Program-made: the position numbers and the translations under genes | The notes under the pieces: model-generated | Seen by the model: the letters and a program-made list of their open reading frames with translations, nothing else | Databases searched by the model: none | What the model was told of the DNA's origin: nothing | Origin: Parvibaculum sp045863935 | GTDB taxonomy: Bacteria; Pseudomonadota; Alphaproteobacteria; Parvibaculales; Parvibaculaceae | Direction: 5' to 3' | DNA: 64,000 nt | Assembly (NCBI RefSeq): GCF_045863935.1 | Contig: NZ_BTVP01000004.1 | Span: 1 to 64,000 of the forward strand | Shown here: one piece after another, positions 52,362-61,903 of the stretch | Position numbering within the stretch: the first letter of the stretch is position 1 | Layout: each line of letters starts with the position of its first letter

Positions 52362-53759
52362 ATGATGACCGATCAATCCACCGCCAATCCGCGTGGCTAC
52401 AAGAAGGTCATGCGCGGTCTCGACCTGACACTGTTCACAGTCTGCGCCATCCTCGTTATCGACCAGCTTGCGGCATCCGCGGCCATCGGCCCGCAATCCG
52501 TCTTCTGGTGGATATTCACCATGGTGTTCTTTTTCATCCCCTACGGCCTGATCACGGCTGAACTCGGCAGCGCCTATCCGGATCAGGGCGGCATTTATGC
52601 CTGGGTCCGCCGGGCCTTCGGTGCGCGCTGGGGCGGACGGACCGCATGGCTGTGGTGGATCAACGTCGCGCTCTGGCAGCCCTCTGTCTTCATTCTCTTC
52701 GCCGGCATCTTCGCCGCGCTCTTCATGCCGGAACTCGAACTCTGGCCGCAGATCGCCATCGCGGTCGTGCTCACCTGGATCACGGTCTGGGTCAACATCG
52801 TCCGCCTCGACATCGGCAAATGGGTGCCCAATCTCGGCGCCATCTTCAAGGTCGCGATCATGCTCATCATCGGCATCGGCGGTTTCGTCTATGCCGCAAA
52901 TCACGGCGTCGCGAACGAACTCACCCTCTCCAGCATGACACCGAGCTGGGGTGCCTCGCTCGCCTTCCTGCCGGTCATCGTCTACAATTTCATGGGCTTC
53001 GAGCTCATGTCGGGCGCGAGCGCGGAAATGAAAAATCCCGCCCGCGACGTGCCGCTCACCATCGCTCTCTCCGGCATCCTGATCGCCGCTTTCTACCTCT
53101 TCGCGACCATCGGCATCCTCATTGCCCTGCCGCTCGACGAAATCAACCTTGTCAGTGGCATCGTCGATACCTTGCGCGTCCTCCTCGGCGAAGGCGGCGC
53201 CGGCGGCACCTTCGTCGTCCTCCTCGGCCTCATGGCGCTCTATTCCTTCCTCGCCAACATGGTCACCTGGACCATGGGCGCGAACCGTTCGGCCGCCGAG
53301 GCCGCGCTCGACGGCAATCTTCCGGCGATGTTCGCACGGCTCCATGCGGTTCATCGCACGCCCGCAAGCGCCGCCATCGTCACCGGCGTGGTAACGACCG
53401 TCGTCATCGTGATCTACGGCTTCCTCGCGGCGGATGCGGAAGACCTCTTCTGGACGCTCTTCGCCTTCTCCTCCATCGTCTTCCTGCTGCCTTATCTCAT
53501 CATGTTCGCGGCCTTCCTGCGGCTGCGGGCAATCGACCCGGCCACGCCGCGCCCCTATCGCGTACCGGGCGGGCAGGGCGGCGCCCTCGTCCTGGCGATC
53601 CTCTGCATGCTCTTCATCCTGCAGGCGATCGTCTTCTTCATTTACACGCCGGGCGAGTTCGACATGACCTATGCCATCTCCATTGCCATCGGCGTCGTCG
53701 TCACCGTGGTGATCGGCGAAGGACTGGTTCGCTGGGGCGGGCGCAAGCGCGCTGCCTGA
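52362..53759 (+). CDS. APC-family amino acid/polyamine permease
   Basis: A permease of 465 residues with 12 predicted helices, from the amino acid-polyamine-organocation superfamily. The N-terminal RGLDLTLFTVCAILVIDQL and AELGSAYPDQGGIYAWVRRA are typical of the glutamate/GABA and agmatine/putrescine antiporter groups. Its place between the carbamoyltransferase and agmatine deiminase argues for agmatine uptake or agmatine/putrescine exchange (inference). GGGAG lies four bases before the first ATG and seven before the second (52365), so either start may be used. Confidence 0.88.
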   Translation: MMTDQSTANPRGYKKVMRGLDLTLFTVCAILVIDQLAASAAIGPQSVFWWIFTMVFFFIPYGLITAELGSAYPDQGGIYAWVRRAFGARWGGRTAWLWWINVALWQPSVFILFAGIFAALFMPELELWPQIAIAVVLTWITVWVNIVRLDIGKWVPNLGAIFKVAIMLIIGIGGFVYAANHGVANELTLSSMTPSWGASLAFLPVIVYNFMGFELMSGASAEMKNPARDVPLTIALSGILIAAFYLFATIGILIALPLDEINLVSGIVDTLRVLLGEGGAGGTFVVLLGLMALYSFLANMVTWTMGANRSAAEAALDGNLPAMFARLHAVHRTPASAAIVTGVVTTVVIVIYGFLAADAEDLFWTLFAFSSIVFLLPYLIMFAAFLRLRAIDPATPRPYRVPGGQGGALVLAILCMLFILQAIVFFIYTPGEFDMTYAISIAIGVVVTVVIGEGLVRWGGRKRAA

Positions 53760-53825
53760 GTCATGTGGTAAAATCGGGCGGCGGCGCACAAGGCGTCGCC
53801 GCCTCTTTCTGTCGGGAGTTTTCGA

Positions 53826-54929
53826 ATGGTGCGGACACTGGTGACGACCCCCCGGGCGGATGGCTTCCGCATGCCCGCGGAGTTCGAGCCCCATGCGGGC
53901 ACATGGATGCTCTGGCCCGAACGGCCGGACAACTGGCGCCTCGGCGCAAAGCCCGCGCAGCATGCTTTCGCCGCGGTCGCCGCCGCCATTGCAACCGGCG
54001 AGCCGGTCACGGTCGGCGCCTCGCCTCGCCAGTTCTCGAACGCCCGCGCCATGCTCGCGCCGGAAATCCGCGTCGTCGAAATCTCGAACGACGATTCCTG
54101 GATGCGCGATTGCGGTCCCACTTTCGTCGTGGACGGCAAGGGCGGCGTTCGCGCCATTGACTGGATCTTCAACGCCTGGGGCGGGCTCGATGGCGGCCTC
54201 TATTTCCCCTGGGACCAGGACGATCTCGTCGCCGCCAAGGTAGCCGAGATCGAAAGCGTCCCGCGTTACCGCGCTCCCATTATTCTCGAAGGCGGCTCCA
54301 TCCATGTCGATGGTGAAGGCACGCTCCTCACCACGGAGGAATGCCTCCTCAATCCGAACCGCAATCCCGGCATGACGCGCGAAGAGATCGAGCATGTGCT
54401 CGCGGATTACCTTGGCCTGAAAAAATTCATATGGCTCGGCCTTGGCGTCCATGAGGACGAGACGAGCGGCCACATCGACAATCTCGCCTGCTTCGTGCGC
54501 CCCGGCGTCGTCGCGCTGACCTGGACGGACGACAGGAACGATCCCCAATACGAGATTTCACAGGATGCTTTCGAGCGTCTTTCGGCGGCGACGGATGCGA
54601 AGGGCCGCAAACTCGAAATTCACCGCATCCACCAGCCGGACCCCGTGCATATCACGGCGGAGGAAAGCAGCGGCGTCGACGTCGTGGAGGGAACCCAGCC
54701 CCGCACCGAAGGCATGCGTCTCGCCGCCTCCTACATCAATTTCTACATCGCGAACGGCACGATCGTGATGCCGGCCTTCGGCGATGCCCATGACGATCCG
54801 GCGCGCGCGCAGATCGCGGCGCTCTTTCCCGACCGCAAGGTGATCGCCGTTCCCGCGCGCGAAATTCTCCTCGGGGGCGGCAACATCCACTGCATCACGC
54901 AGCAGCAGCCCGCGCCGCAAGGTGCCTGA
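53826..54929 (+). CDS. aguA: Agmatine deiminase
   Basis: A cytosolic enzyme of 367 residues, of the agmatine deiminase/PAD family, that converts agmatine to N-carbamoylputrescine and ammonia. Landmarks are HAGTWMLWPERPDNW, SWMRDCGPTF (guanidino-binding Asp residues), EGGSIHVDGEG, GHIDNLACF (catalytic His) and the catalytic Cys356 in GGGNIHCITQQQP. GGGAG is seven bases before the ATG. The carbamate kinase gene starts three bases after the stop, so the two are coupled. It makes the common substrate for both AguB and the carbamoyltransferase of this locus. Confidence 0.96.
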   Translation: MVRTLVTTPRADGFRMPAEFEPHAGTWMLWPERPDNWRLGAKPAQHAFAAVAAAIATGEPVTVGASPRQFSNARAMLAPEIRVVEISNDDSWMRDCGPTFVVDGKGGVRAIDWIFNAWGGLDGGLYFPWDQDDLVAAKVAEIESVPRYRAPIILEGGSIHVDGEGTLLTTEECLLNPNRNPGMTREEIEHVLADYLGLKKFIWLGLGVHEDETSGHIDNLACFVRPGVVALTWTDDRNDPQYEISQDAFERLSAATDAKGRKLEIHRIHQPDPVHITAEESSGVDVVEGTQPRTEGMRLAASYINFYIANGTIVMPAFGDAHDDPARAQIAALFPDRKVIAVPAREILLGGGNIHCITQQQPAPQGA

Positions 54930-54932
54930 GCC

Positions 54933-55844
54933 ATGCGCATCCTCGTTGCCATCGGTGGAAACGCGCTCCTGAAACGCGGCGACACGCTCGGCATCGGCGA
55001 GCAGCGCCGCAACATGGCCGAAGCCGCAACGGCGCTGGCAAATCTTGCCCGCGAACATGAACTCGTGCTCGTGCACGGCAATGGTCCCCAGGTCGGCCTC
55101 CTCGCCCTCGAAGCCGACGCCTACAAAGGCGCGCCGCCTTACCCGCTCGATGTGCTCGGTGCGGAATCGCAGGGCATGATCGGTTATGTCATCGAGGAGG
55201 CGATGCGCCGTGCGCTTCCGGAGCGTGAAATCGTGACCGTGCTCACGCAAACGCTGGTCGATCCCGCCGACCCCGCCTTCGCAAAGCCGTCGAAGCCCAT
55301 CGGTCCGGTCTACGACAAGAAGACGGCGCAGGCGCTCGCCGCCGAACGCGGCTGGGCCGTCGCACCGGATGGCCCGGACGGCAAGGCCTGGCGCCGCGTC
55401 GTCGCTTCGCCCGCGCCGCGCAGCATCGTGCAGCTCGCCGCGATCCGTCGCCTCGTCGATAGCGGATGCCTCGTCGTTTGCGCCGGGGGCGGCGGCATTC
55501 CCGTCCAGCCCGGACCCGCGGGCGCCCCGGAAGGCGTCGAAGCCGTCATCGACAAGGACCTCGCGGCCTGCCTTCTGGCGAAGGATCTCGATGCCGGCTG
55601 CTTGTTGATCCTCACGGATGTGGACGGCGTCTACGAAGCCTGGGGCACGCCCGCGCAAACGCGCATCGAAGCCGTCTCCGCCCGGGCGCTCGACCCAGCC
55701 ACCTTTGCCGCGGGCTCGATGGGCCCAAAGATCGAGGCTGCGCGCGATTTCGCTCTTGCCACCGGCCGCCCCGCCTTCATTGGCGCCTTGGGGAAGGCGG
55801 CGGACATTCTGTCTGGCCGCTCCGGCACCCGCATCGATCCGTGA
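54933..55844 (+). CDS. arcC: Carbamate kinase
   Basis: It converts carbamoyl phosphate and ADP to ATP, ammonia and CO2. The 303-residue protein shows LVAIGGNALLKRGD, VHGNGPQVGLLALE, CAGGGGIPV and KDLAACLLAKDLDA, then LILTDVDGVY, all typical of the family. It starts three bases after aguA. With the carbamoyltransferase it would let the cell recover one ATP per agmatine under energy limitation. No arginine deiminase gene is seen nearby, so the locus is dedicated to agmatine. Confidence 0.96.
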   Translation: MRILVAIGGNALLKRGDTLGIGEQRRNMAEAATALANLAREHELVLVHGNGPQVGLLALEADAYKGAPPYPLDVLGAESQGMIGYVIEEAMRRALPEREIVTVLTQTLVDPADPAFAKPSKPIGPVYDKKTAQALAAERGWAVAPDGPDGKAWRRVVASPAPRSIVQLAAIRRLVDSGCLVVCAGGGGIPVQPGPAGAPEGVEAVIDKDLAACLLAKDLDAGCLLILTDVDGVYEAWGTPAQTRIEAVSARALDPATFAAGSMGPKIEAARDFALATGRPAFIGALGKAADILSGRSGTRIDP

Positions 55845-55955
55845 TGTGTTGTGATCGCATCGCCCCTGCCATGAACGGGCGCCGCCTGTTAAGGTCGTCC
55901 GGTGAGGGCCGGAGATAAGCACCGGCCGCAAAAATGCCGGAAGCCGGGCAGGATA

Positions 55956-56786
55956 ATGAGTGCAACGACAGTAAGCGGCAGCACCCCGGCTGCGGATGAC
56001 GGATTGCTCCGCAATACGTTTCATGTCGTGCCGCCGCCCCCACCGCGTCAGAAGGCCTGGAGCGAACTCACCATCGCGATCGGCATCGCGCTCCTCATCA
56101 ATCTCATCGTGATCCTGTCCTTCATCCTGCGCGCGCCGATTGCCATGCCTCCCGCCGATCCGCCTGCCATCTCGGTCGATCTCGTGCAGGAGCCGCAGCC
56201 GCAGCCACAGCCCCAACCCCAGCCGCAACCTCAGCAGGAGGCGCCGGAAATAACGCCTTTCTCGCGGTCCGGCGAAGACACGGATGCGCCGCCCGGGCTG
56301 GACACGGAGCCGGACGACAGCCCTCTTCAGACGGACTCGAAGGAAGACAAGCCGGAGCCGGACGAAAAGACGACAAGGGAACAGAAAAGTCAGGCCGAGG
56401 AAGACATTCCCGGTTGGGCCCAAACCATCCTTCCTGGCTTCGATGTCCGTTCGGGAAAGCCCGACGCATCGAGCCGTGAGCAACAGGCCGCGCGCAGCTC
56501 CGGCGGCGCAAGCGCGTTCTTCAACCGCATCCGCGACGCCATTCTTGCCAATGTGGATCAGGCCGAAACAGCAGGCTTCCAGGGATCGGCCGAATTCGAG
56601 GTCATCATCCACCGCTCGGGTAAGATCGTAAGCCTGCGGCTGACGCGGTCGAGTGGCTACAAGACCCTCGATCAAGCCTTCGCAAACGCCATCGTCAGGA
56701 CCCAGCCCTACAGCTATCCGGCCGGAATTAGCCTCGATTTCTTGCCGATAATCGTGGAACTGAAATCCCGTCCATCAGACGGCTGA
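55956..56786 (+). CDS. TonB-like energy transducer protein
   Basis: A protein of 276 residues: a cytoplasmic tail with PPPPPRQK, one membrane segment (about 39-60), a Gln-Pro repeat (QPQPQPQP) and acidic linker, and a C-terminal TonB domain (FEVIIHRSGKIVSLRLTRSS, then YKTLDQAFANAIVRTQPY). TonB moves proton-motive energy to outer membrane receptors. No exbB or exbD genes are nearby. The start ATG at 55956 has an AGGATA site; an in-frame ATG at 55902 adds a leader with no support. It may serve a receptor elsewhere, or act in a cell-envelope role. Confidence 0.88.
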   Translation: MSATTVSGSTPAADDGLLRNTFHVVPPPPPRQKAWSELTIAIGIALLINLIVILSFILRAPIAMPPADPPAISVDLVQEPQPQPQPQPQPQPQQEAPEITPFSRSGEDTDAPPGLDTEPDDSPLQTDSKEDKPEPDEKTTREQKSQAEEDIPGWAQTILPGFDVRSGKPDASSREQQAARSSGGASAFFNRIRDAILANVDQAETAGFQGSAEFEVIIHRSGKIVSLRLTRSSGYKTLDQAFANAIVRTQPYSYPAGISLDFLPIIVELKSRPSDG

Positions 56787-56893
56787 TGCACTTGCAGCTG
56801 CCTGCGGTCCGGGTGGCCCTCATCCCGAACCACCAGACAAGAGAGCCTTCTCGCCGTAGGACGAGTCGAGGCAATATACCGTCGGATGCAACC

Positions 56894-58027
56894 TTATTTG
56901 GCCGGTGCGACGCGCAGCACCGATCCGTCCTCTCCATCCGTCACCAGATAGAGATAGCCATCCGGTCCCGTCGCCACATCGCGAATGCGTTTGCCGAGAT
57001 CGGCGAAGAGTTCTTCCTGCGCCACGACCTCGCCATTTTCCATATCGATCCGCCGCACATGCTGTCCTGCGAGCGCGCCCACGAAGAGGTCGCCTTCCCA
57101 TTCGGGAAACACGGCTCCGCGGTAGAGCGTAAAACCGCAGGGTGCAATTGATGGCGTCCAGTGGAGCAGGGGCTGTTCCATCCCTTCATATTCCGTATAG
57201 GGAGAAACCCGCGCGCCGGAATAATCCATGCCCCAGGTAATGACCGGCCAGCCATAATTCTTGCCGGGCTCGATGATGTTGATTTCATCGCCGCCCCGCG
57301 GTCCGTGCTCGTGCTCGATGACGCGTCCCGAGGCCTCGTCGTAGATCAGGCCCTGAATGTTGCGGTGTCCGTAGCTCCAGATTTCCGGACGTGCGCCTTC
57401 CTGTGCGACGAAAGGGTTGTCTTCCGGAACGCTGCCGTCGCGATTGATGCGCACGATCTTGCCAAGGTCGTTGTCGAGGCGTTGCGCTTGCTCGCGATAG
57501 TCGAAGCCGTCGCCCACCGCGACGAGCAGCGTGCCGTCTGGGAGGAAAGTCATCACGCCGCCATAGTGGACCGGCGTATCCTTTTTCGGTGTGGCCTCGA
57601 AGATGACTTCGAGTTCGCTCAGCGACTGACCGTCGAAGCGCGCGCGGGCAACGCGCGTGCCGTTCTCTCCCGGCGTGCCATGCGCGTAGGAGAGATAGAC
57701 ATATCCATTCTCGGCGAAGTCCGGATCAGGCAGTACCTCGAAGAGGCCGCCCTGGCTCTTGAAAAAGACCTCGGGTACGCCGGCAACGGGCTCGGGCGCC
57801 ATCACACCATCCCGAAGCACGCGAATCTCACCCGGCAACTGGACGACGAGGATCGATCCGTCCGGCATGAAAGTGAGGTTCCAGGGATGATCGAGCCCTT
57901 CCGCCACGGCGGTAATCTTGTAGGGACTGTCGCCGGGAACCTCGTCCTGCGCTCGCGCAAACCCCGGTAGAGAAACCAGTAGCGCGGCCGCAGCCAATGC
58001 CCCTATCGCGAATGCCCGCTTCACCAT
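56894..58027 (-). CDS. Exported PQQ-dependent aldose sugar dehydrogenase-type protein
   Basis: A periplasmic six-bladed beta-propeller of 377 residues related to soluble glucose/aldose dehydrogenase YliI. A signal peptide ends near FARAQD. Propeller landmarks are GLDHPWNLTFMPDG, YSYAHGTPGENG-like YLSYAHG, HYGGVMTFLPDGTLLVAVGD (His catalytic region), SYGHRNIQGLIYD and HEHGPRGGDEINIIEPGKNY. The protein would oxidise a sugar with PQQ as cofactor. No PQQ synthesis genes lie in the window. The start at 58027 leaves a normal signal peptide; an ATG at 58069 has no support. It converges with the TonB-like gene. Confidence 0.9.
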   Translation of the reverse strand: MVKRAFAIGALAAAALLVSLPGFARAQDEVPGDSPYKITAVAEGLDHPWNLTFMPDGSILVVQLPGEIRVLRDGVMAPEPVAGVPEVFFKSQGGLFEVLPDPDFAENGYVYLSYAHGTPGENGTRVARARFDGQSLSELEVIFEATPKKDTPVHYGGVMTFLPDGTLLVAVGDGFDYREQAQRLDNDLGKIVRINRDGSVPEDNPFVAQEGARPEIWSYGHRNIQGLIYDEASGRVIEHEHGPRGGDEINIIEPGKNYGWPVITWGMDYSGARVSPYTEYEGMEQPLLHWTPSIAPCGFTLYRGAVFPEWEGDLFVGALAGQHVRRIDMENGEVVAQEELFADLGKRIRDVATGPDGYLYLVTDGEDGSVLRVAPAK

Positions 58028-58104
58028 CGGCTCTTTCCCATCCCAACTGCTGTTATTCTGTGCAATCATAGCGCCATATGGCGCTTGAAAGAAATGAGGG
58101 GGAA

Positions 58105-58533
58105 ATGCGTATCGTGATGATTGTGCTGGGATTTGTCCTGGCTGTGATCGTGGCGACCGTGCTTGGCGCGATTGCTCATACGCAATTCGTTCTCGCCGAG
58201 CTGACGGGACTTGGCATTGAAATCCCCGTTTCGGATCGTCTGTCCACGACCATACATGACATCGCCGGCATGGGGCCGATGTTCGGTCTCATTGTCGCGA
58301 TCGGGTTTCTCGTCGCGATGTCGGCGGCGGCGCTCGTCTACAGGTTTGCCGGAACTCAGCGCTATCTCGTCTATGGCGTGGCCGGGGCGGCGGCTCTTGC
58401 GGTCGCGCTGACGGTGATGGGCATGGTTTACGAGATCACGCCGATTGCGGGCGCCCGGACGACCATGGGCTTCGTCGCGCAGATGATTGCCGGCGCACTT
58501 GGCGGGCTAACCTTCGCCCGCGTGACGCGCTAG
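58105..58533 (+). CDS. Small integral membrane protein, function unknown
   Basis: A 142-residue protein with four predicted helices. The second loop (AHTQFVLAELTGLGIEIPVS, then RLSTTIHDIAG) is polar and conserved-looking. No enzyme motif is seen. GAGGGGG is very close before the ATG at 58105, a better site than the in-frame ATG at 58078. It is divergent from the sugar dehydrogenase and could be an accessory of it, but nothing in its sequence shows this. I cannot name a family. Confidence 0.75.
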   Translation: MRIVMIVLGFVLAVIVATVLGAIAHTQFVLAELTGLGIEIPVSDRLSTTIHDIAGMGPMFGLIVAIGFLVAMSAAALVYRFAGTQRYLVYGVAGAAALAVALTVMGMVYEITPIAGARTTMGFVAQMIAGALGGLTFARVTR

Positions 58534-58794
58534 CCTCTGCCTGCCGGGGTGGCAGCCCCTGCCTGACAACCCGCCATTCTGCCCCTTGTGTGATCACCGC
58601 AGTGCAGCGCGCCGAAAAAGCGCTCGACGTGTCGTTTTTTGAGGTCCGGATGTTGTGTCCCCGGTTGCCTTGACGCGGCAATCCGTGCAGCCTTGAAAAA
58701 CTGATATCGCACGGACCCACCTTCGGGATGGTCGCATGCCGGGGGATCCTGGAGCAGCGTCCATTCCAATGCCGATCAAAACGAAAGAGGCAAC

Positions 58795-59307
58795 TTGCCG
58801 AGAGCAGCCAGAGTTTTCGTCCGGTATGTCGAGGCGGTGAACCGCGCGGTCGGCCGTGTCGTCATGCTGCTGATCTTCGTGATGATCGGCATTTTGCTCT
58901 ACGCCTCCATTTCCCGCACCGTCTTCGACGTTCCGATCGCATGGGTCATGGAGATGGGGCAGTTTCTGCTCGCGGCCTACTATCTGCTCGGCGGCGGCTA
59001 CTCGATGCAGATCAACTCGCATGTGAGGATGGACCTTCTCTACGGCCGATTGTCGCCGAGAAAGATGGCCTTCACGGACACCATCACGTCGTTCTTCCTC
59101 GTCTTCTATCTCGTCGTGTTGCTGATGGGCGGCATATCGAGCACGGAATACGCCATCACCTACCAGCAGGTGAACTACACCGCCTGGGCGCCACTTCTCT
59201 GGCCGATCAAACTCATCATGACGATCGGCATCGGGCTCATGCTATTGCAGGCGATCGCCTTCTTCTTCAAGGATCTGGCCCGCGTTCGCGGCGAGGACAT
59301 CGCATGA
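58795..59307 (+). CDS. TRAP transporter small permease (DctQ-type)
   Basis: A 170-residue inner membrane protein with four helices, the small permease of a TRAP transporter. The pattern YASISRTVFDVPIAWVMEM and SHVRMDLLYGRLSPR are typical of DctQ proteins, with the charged residue after helix 2. It probably begins at TTG 58795, since AGAGG lies four to five bases upstream and the next ATG is only at codon 24, inside the first helix. Its stop overlaps the large permease start (ATGA). TRAP systems use sodium gradients and a periplasmic binding protein (here at 60747). Confidence 0.87.
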   Translation: MPRAARVFVRYVEAVNRAVGRVVMLLIFVMIGILLYASISRTVFDVPIAWVMEMGQFLLAAYYLLGGGYSMQINSHVRMDLLYGRLSPRKMAFTDTITSFFLVFYLVVLLMGGISSTEYAITYQQVNYTAWAPLLWPIKLIMTIGIGLMLLQAIAFFFKDLARVRGEDIA

Positions 59308-60629
59308 GTTATGAACTCATCACCCTGCTGATGTTCTCCTCGCTCATGGTGATGCTGCTCACCGGCCAGCGTGTATTCGGCGCAATCGGTTTTGTGGCCG
59401 CTGCGGCGGCACTTCTTCTGTGGGGCGATGGCGCTTCCGAAATGCCGTTCAACGCCACCTTCCAGGTATTGAACTGGTACCCGTTGCTCACTTTGCCGCT
59501 CTTCATCTACATGGGCTACATGCTCTCCGAGTCGGGCATTGCGAGCGATCTCTACCGCATGTTCCATGTCTGGATGGGCTCGCTGAAAGGCGGTCTGGCG
59601 CTCGGTACGATCGGCCTCATGGTCATCATCTCCGCCATGAATGGTCTCAGCGTCGCCGGCATGGCGATCGGCGCCAGCGTTGCCCTGCCGGAACTCCTGC
59701 GGCGCGGCTACGACAAGGTCATGGTCACAGGCGTCATTCAGGCGGGCAGCTCGCTCGGCATTCTTATTCCGCCGAGCGTCGTCCTGGTCCTCTACGCGAT
59801 GATCGCGCGCCAGCCCGTGCTGCAACTCTGGCTCGCGGGTATCATCCCCGGCCTTCTGATGGCCACGCTTTTCGGCATCTACGTTTATTTCCGGTGCAGG
59901 AGGCATCCGGAGCTCGGGCCTCCGCTTCCCGCCGAGGAACTCGAGAAGGTGACCTGGGGAGAAAAGCTCCGCCTGCTGAAAGCGGGCATTGCGCCGATCC
60001 TGATTTTCGCCTCGATGATGGGGCTCTTCTTCACCGGCGTCACGAGCCTGGTCGAGAGCTCCGCCGTCGGTGCGACGGCCGCCACGCTTACGGCGTTGTG
60101 GAAGCGTCGACTCACCTGGCGCGTGATGGACGACACGATGCGGCAGACGCTCAGCATCACCTGCATGTTTATGTGGATCATTCTGGCCGCGCTCTGCTTC
60201 GGGGCCGTCTATGACGGGCTCGGCGCCAAGAATGCGATCAGGGTTCTCCTGCTCGAAACATGGGACCTCGGACCCTGGGAAGTCCTCATCATGATGATGG
60301 TTTCCTTCGTGGTCCTCGGGATGTTCCTCGATGACACGGCGATGCTCGTCATCGTGGCACCGCTCTATATTCCGCTCGTCAGGACACTCGGCTTCGATCC
60401 GATCTGGTTCGGCGTTCTCTATGTCATTACCTGTCAGGTCGCCTACATAACGCCGCCCTTTGGCTATAATCTCTTCCTGATGCGTGCCATGGCGCCGCCT
60501 GAGATTACCCTTGTGGACATCTACCGCTCAATCGTACCGTTCGTGGTGCTCATGCTGATCACCATCGCGATCGTAATGGCCTTTCCGCAGCTCGCCCTCT
60601 GGCTGCCCAACATGTATTCCGGGCGATAG
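59304..60629 (+). CDS. TRAP transporter large permease (DctM-type)
   Basis: A 441-residue inner membrane protein with 12 or so helices, forming the substrate path of the TRAP transporter. Landmarks are PLFIYMGYMLSESGIASDLY, AGSSLGILIPPSVVLVLYAM and TPPFGYNLFLMRAM. The ATG at 59304 overlaps the small permease stop; upstream in-frame sequence to 58728 overlaps that gene and is not translated. Family members import organic acids such as dicarboxylates, keto acids or aromatic acids. The BVMO downstream hints at a ketone- or acid-related substrate (inference). Confidence 0.94.
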   Translation: MSYELITLLMFSSLMVMLLTGQRVFGAIGFVAAAAALLLWGDGASEMPFNATFQVLNWYPLLTLPLFIYMGYMLSESGIASDLYRMFHVWMGSLKGGLALGTIGLMVIISAMNGLSVAGMAIGASVALPELLRRGYDKVMVTGVIQAGSSLGILIPPSVVLVLYAMIARQPVLQLWLAGIIPGLLMATLFGIYVYFRCRRHPELGPPLPAEELEKVTWGEKLRLLKAGIAPILIFASMMGLFFTGVTSLVESSAVGATAATLTALWKRRLTWRVMDDTMRQTLSITCMFMWIILAALCFGAVYDGLGAKNAIRVLLLETWDLGPWEVLIMMMVSFVVLGMFLDDTAMLVIVAPLYIPLVRTLGFDPIWFGVLYVITCQVAYITPPFGYNLFLMRAMAPPEITLVDIYRSIVPFVVLMLITIAIVMAFPQLALWLPNMYSGR

Positions 60630-60746
60630 GGACGAGAGAAACACGGGCCAGTGAGGCAGTAGCGGATTTCTTCGTGCGAGCGGGCCGGGTCTGGCAATGG
60701 GGCTGGAAGCGACCCGAAACCATCCAGAGAAGAAGGAGTCTCTCCG

Positions 60747-61817
60747 ATGACTGACGATCCCAAAAAGATCAATAAACGCGACTTTCTGAAAAAGGCAGGT
60801 GTCGGTGTCGCCGCCGTAGGTGCATCCACGCTTGCTGCGCCGGCGATCGTCCGGGCGCAGTCGCCGATCAAATGGCGCCTCCAGACCTATGCGGGTCCGG
60901 CGCTTGCGGAACATGTGATCAAGCCGTCGATCGACGCGTTCAACAATGCGGCGAATGGCGAGATGATGATCGAACTCTACACCGCCGATCAGCTCGTGCC
61001 GCAGGGCGAACTGTTCCGCGCTGTCCAGAACGGCACGATCGATGCGGCGCAGAGCGACGACGACTCGATGGCCGCGCCCATCGACGTATCGGTCTTCGGC
61101 GCCTATTTCCCCTTCGCCTCGCGTTACAGCCTCGACGTGCCGGTGCTTTGGGAATGGTATGGCCTTCGCGAAATATGGGAAGAAGCCTATGCTGAAGTGC
61201 CGGGCGTCACATGGCTCAGCACCGGTTCGTGGGACCCCTGCAACTTCGTGACGACGAAGCCGATCCGCAAGCTCGAAGACCTGAAGGGCCTGCGCGTCTT
61301 CACCTTCCCGACAGGCGGCAAGTTCCTTGAGCGTTTCGGCGTCGTGCCGGTGACGCTGCCATGGGAAGACATCGAAGTCGCCATCCAGACCAACGAACTC
61401 GATGGCGTTGCCTGGTGCGGTGCAACTGAGACCTACACGGTCGGCTGGGCCGACATCAACAAGTACTACCTCACCAACAACATCTCCGGTGCATGGGCGG
61501 GTTCCTACATCGCCAACACGGAGAAGTGGGAGGCGCTGCCGGAGCATCTGAAGACGCTCTTCAAGCTCACCATCGACAGCTCGCACTACTACCGTCAGCA
61601 TTGGTACTGGTGGGGTGAGGCGCATTACCGTGTCACCGGCGGCAAGCTCGAACTCACCACCATTCCGGAATCCGAATGGAAGACGGTCGAAGACGAGGCG
61701 CTCAAGTTCTGGGATGAGGTCGCCCAGAAGAGCCCGCGCAATGCCAAGGTCGTCGAGATTCTGAAGAAATATGCCGACACCATGCGCAAGGCCGGTGCTC
61801 CCTACCGCTACGGCTGA
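60747..61817 (+). CDS. TRAP transporter substrate-binding protein (DctP-type), Tat signal
   Basis: The periplasmic binding protein of the TRAP system, 356 residues. The leader KRDFLKKAGVGVAAVGAST with AIVRAQ at the end resembles a twin-arginine type signal, although the pair is Lys-Arg. The mature protein shows TYAGPALAEHVIKPSID, AAQSDDDSMAAPIDVSVF and GLRVFTFPTGGKFLERFG, as in the group that binds 2-oxoacids or chloroaromatic or mannitol-type ligands. An AAGGAG site precedes the ATG. The ligand is not known. It lies 117 bases after the large permease gene and is the last gene of the unit. Confidence 0.9.
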   Translation: MTDDPKKINKRDFLKKAGVGVAAVGASTLAAPAIVRAQSPIKWRLQTYAGPALAEHVIKPSIDAFNNAANGEMMIELYTADQLVPQGELFRAVQNGTIDAAQSDDDSMAAPIDVSVFGAYFPFASRYSLDVPVLWEWYGLREIWEEAYAEVPGVTWLSTGSWDPCNFVTTKPIRKLEDLKGLRVFTFPTGGKFLERFGVVPVTLPWEDIEVAIQTNELDGVAWCGATETYTVGWADINKYYLTNNISGAWAGSYIANTEKWEALPEHLKTLFKLTIDSSHYYRQHWYWWGEAHYRVTGGKLELTTIPESEWKTVEDEALKFWDEVAQKSPRNAKVVEILKKYADTMRKAGAPYRYG

Positions 61818-61844
61818 TCCGCGAACGCTTGCGTCGTTACATGT

Positions 61845-61870
61845 CGGGCTCCGCCGGAAGGCGGGGCCCG
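61845..61870 (+). terminator. Hairpin after the TRAP unit
   Basis: CGGGCTCCGCC-GGAA-GGCGGGGCCCG pairs over 11 bases with one wobble, followed by ATTGTCGTT. The T-rich tail is poor, but the place fits a terminator. Confidence 0.5.
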
Positions 61871-61903
61871 ATTGTCGTTCGAAGCAATGCTGTCATCCGA
61901 TCT

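Noticed and set aside
52155..54548. Minus-strand open frame of about 800 codons opposite the permease and aguA
   Set aside because: Charged, repetitive shadow composition, opposite two genes with strong family motifs.
56190..56240. Short tandem CAGCCGCAGCC-like tract
   Set aside because: It encodes the Gln-Pro spacer of the TonB-like protein, a normal feature of this family.
54558..56675. Minus-strand open frame of about 700 codons opposite arcC and the TonB-like gene
   Set aside because: Shadow frame. The Leu/Arg repeats come from the Gln-Pro repeat of the TonB-like gene read backwards.
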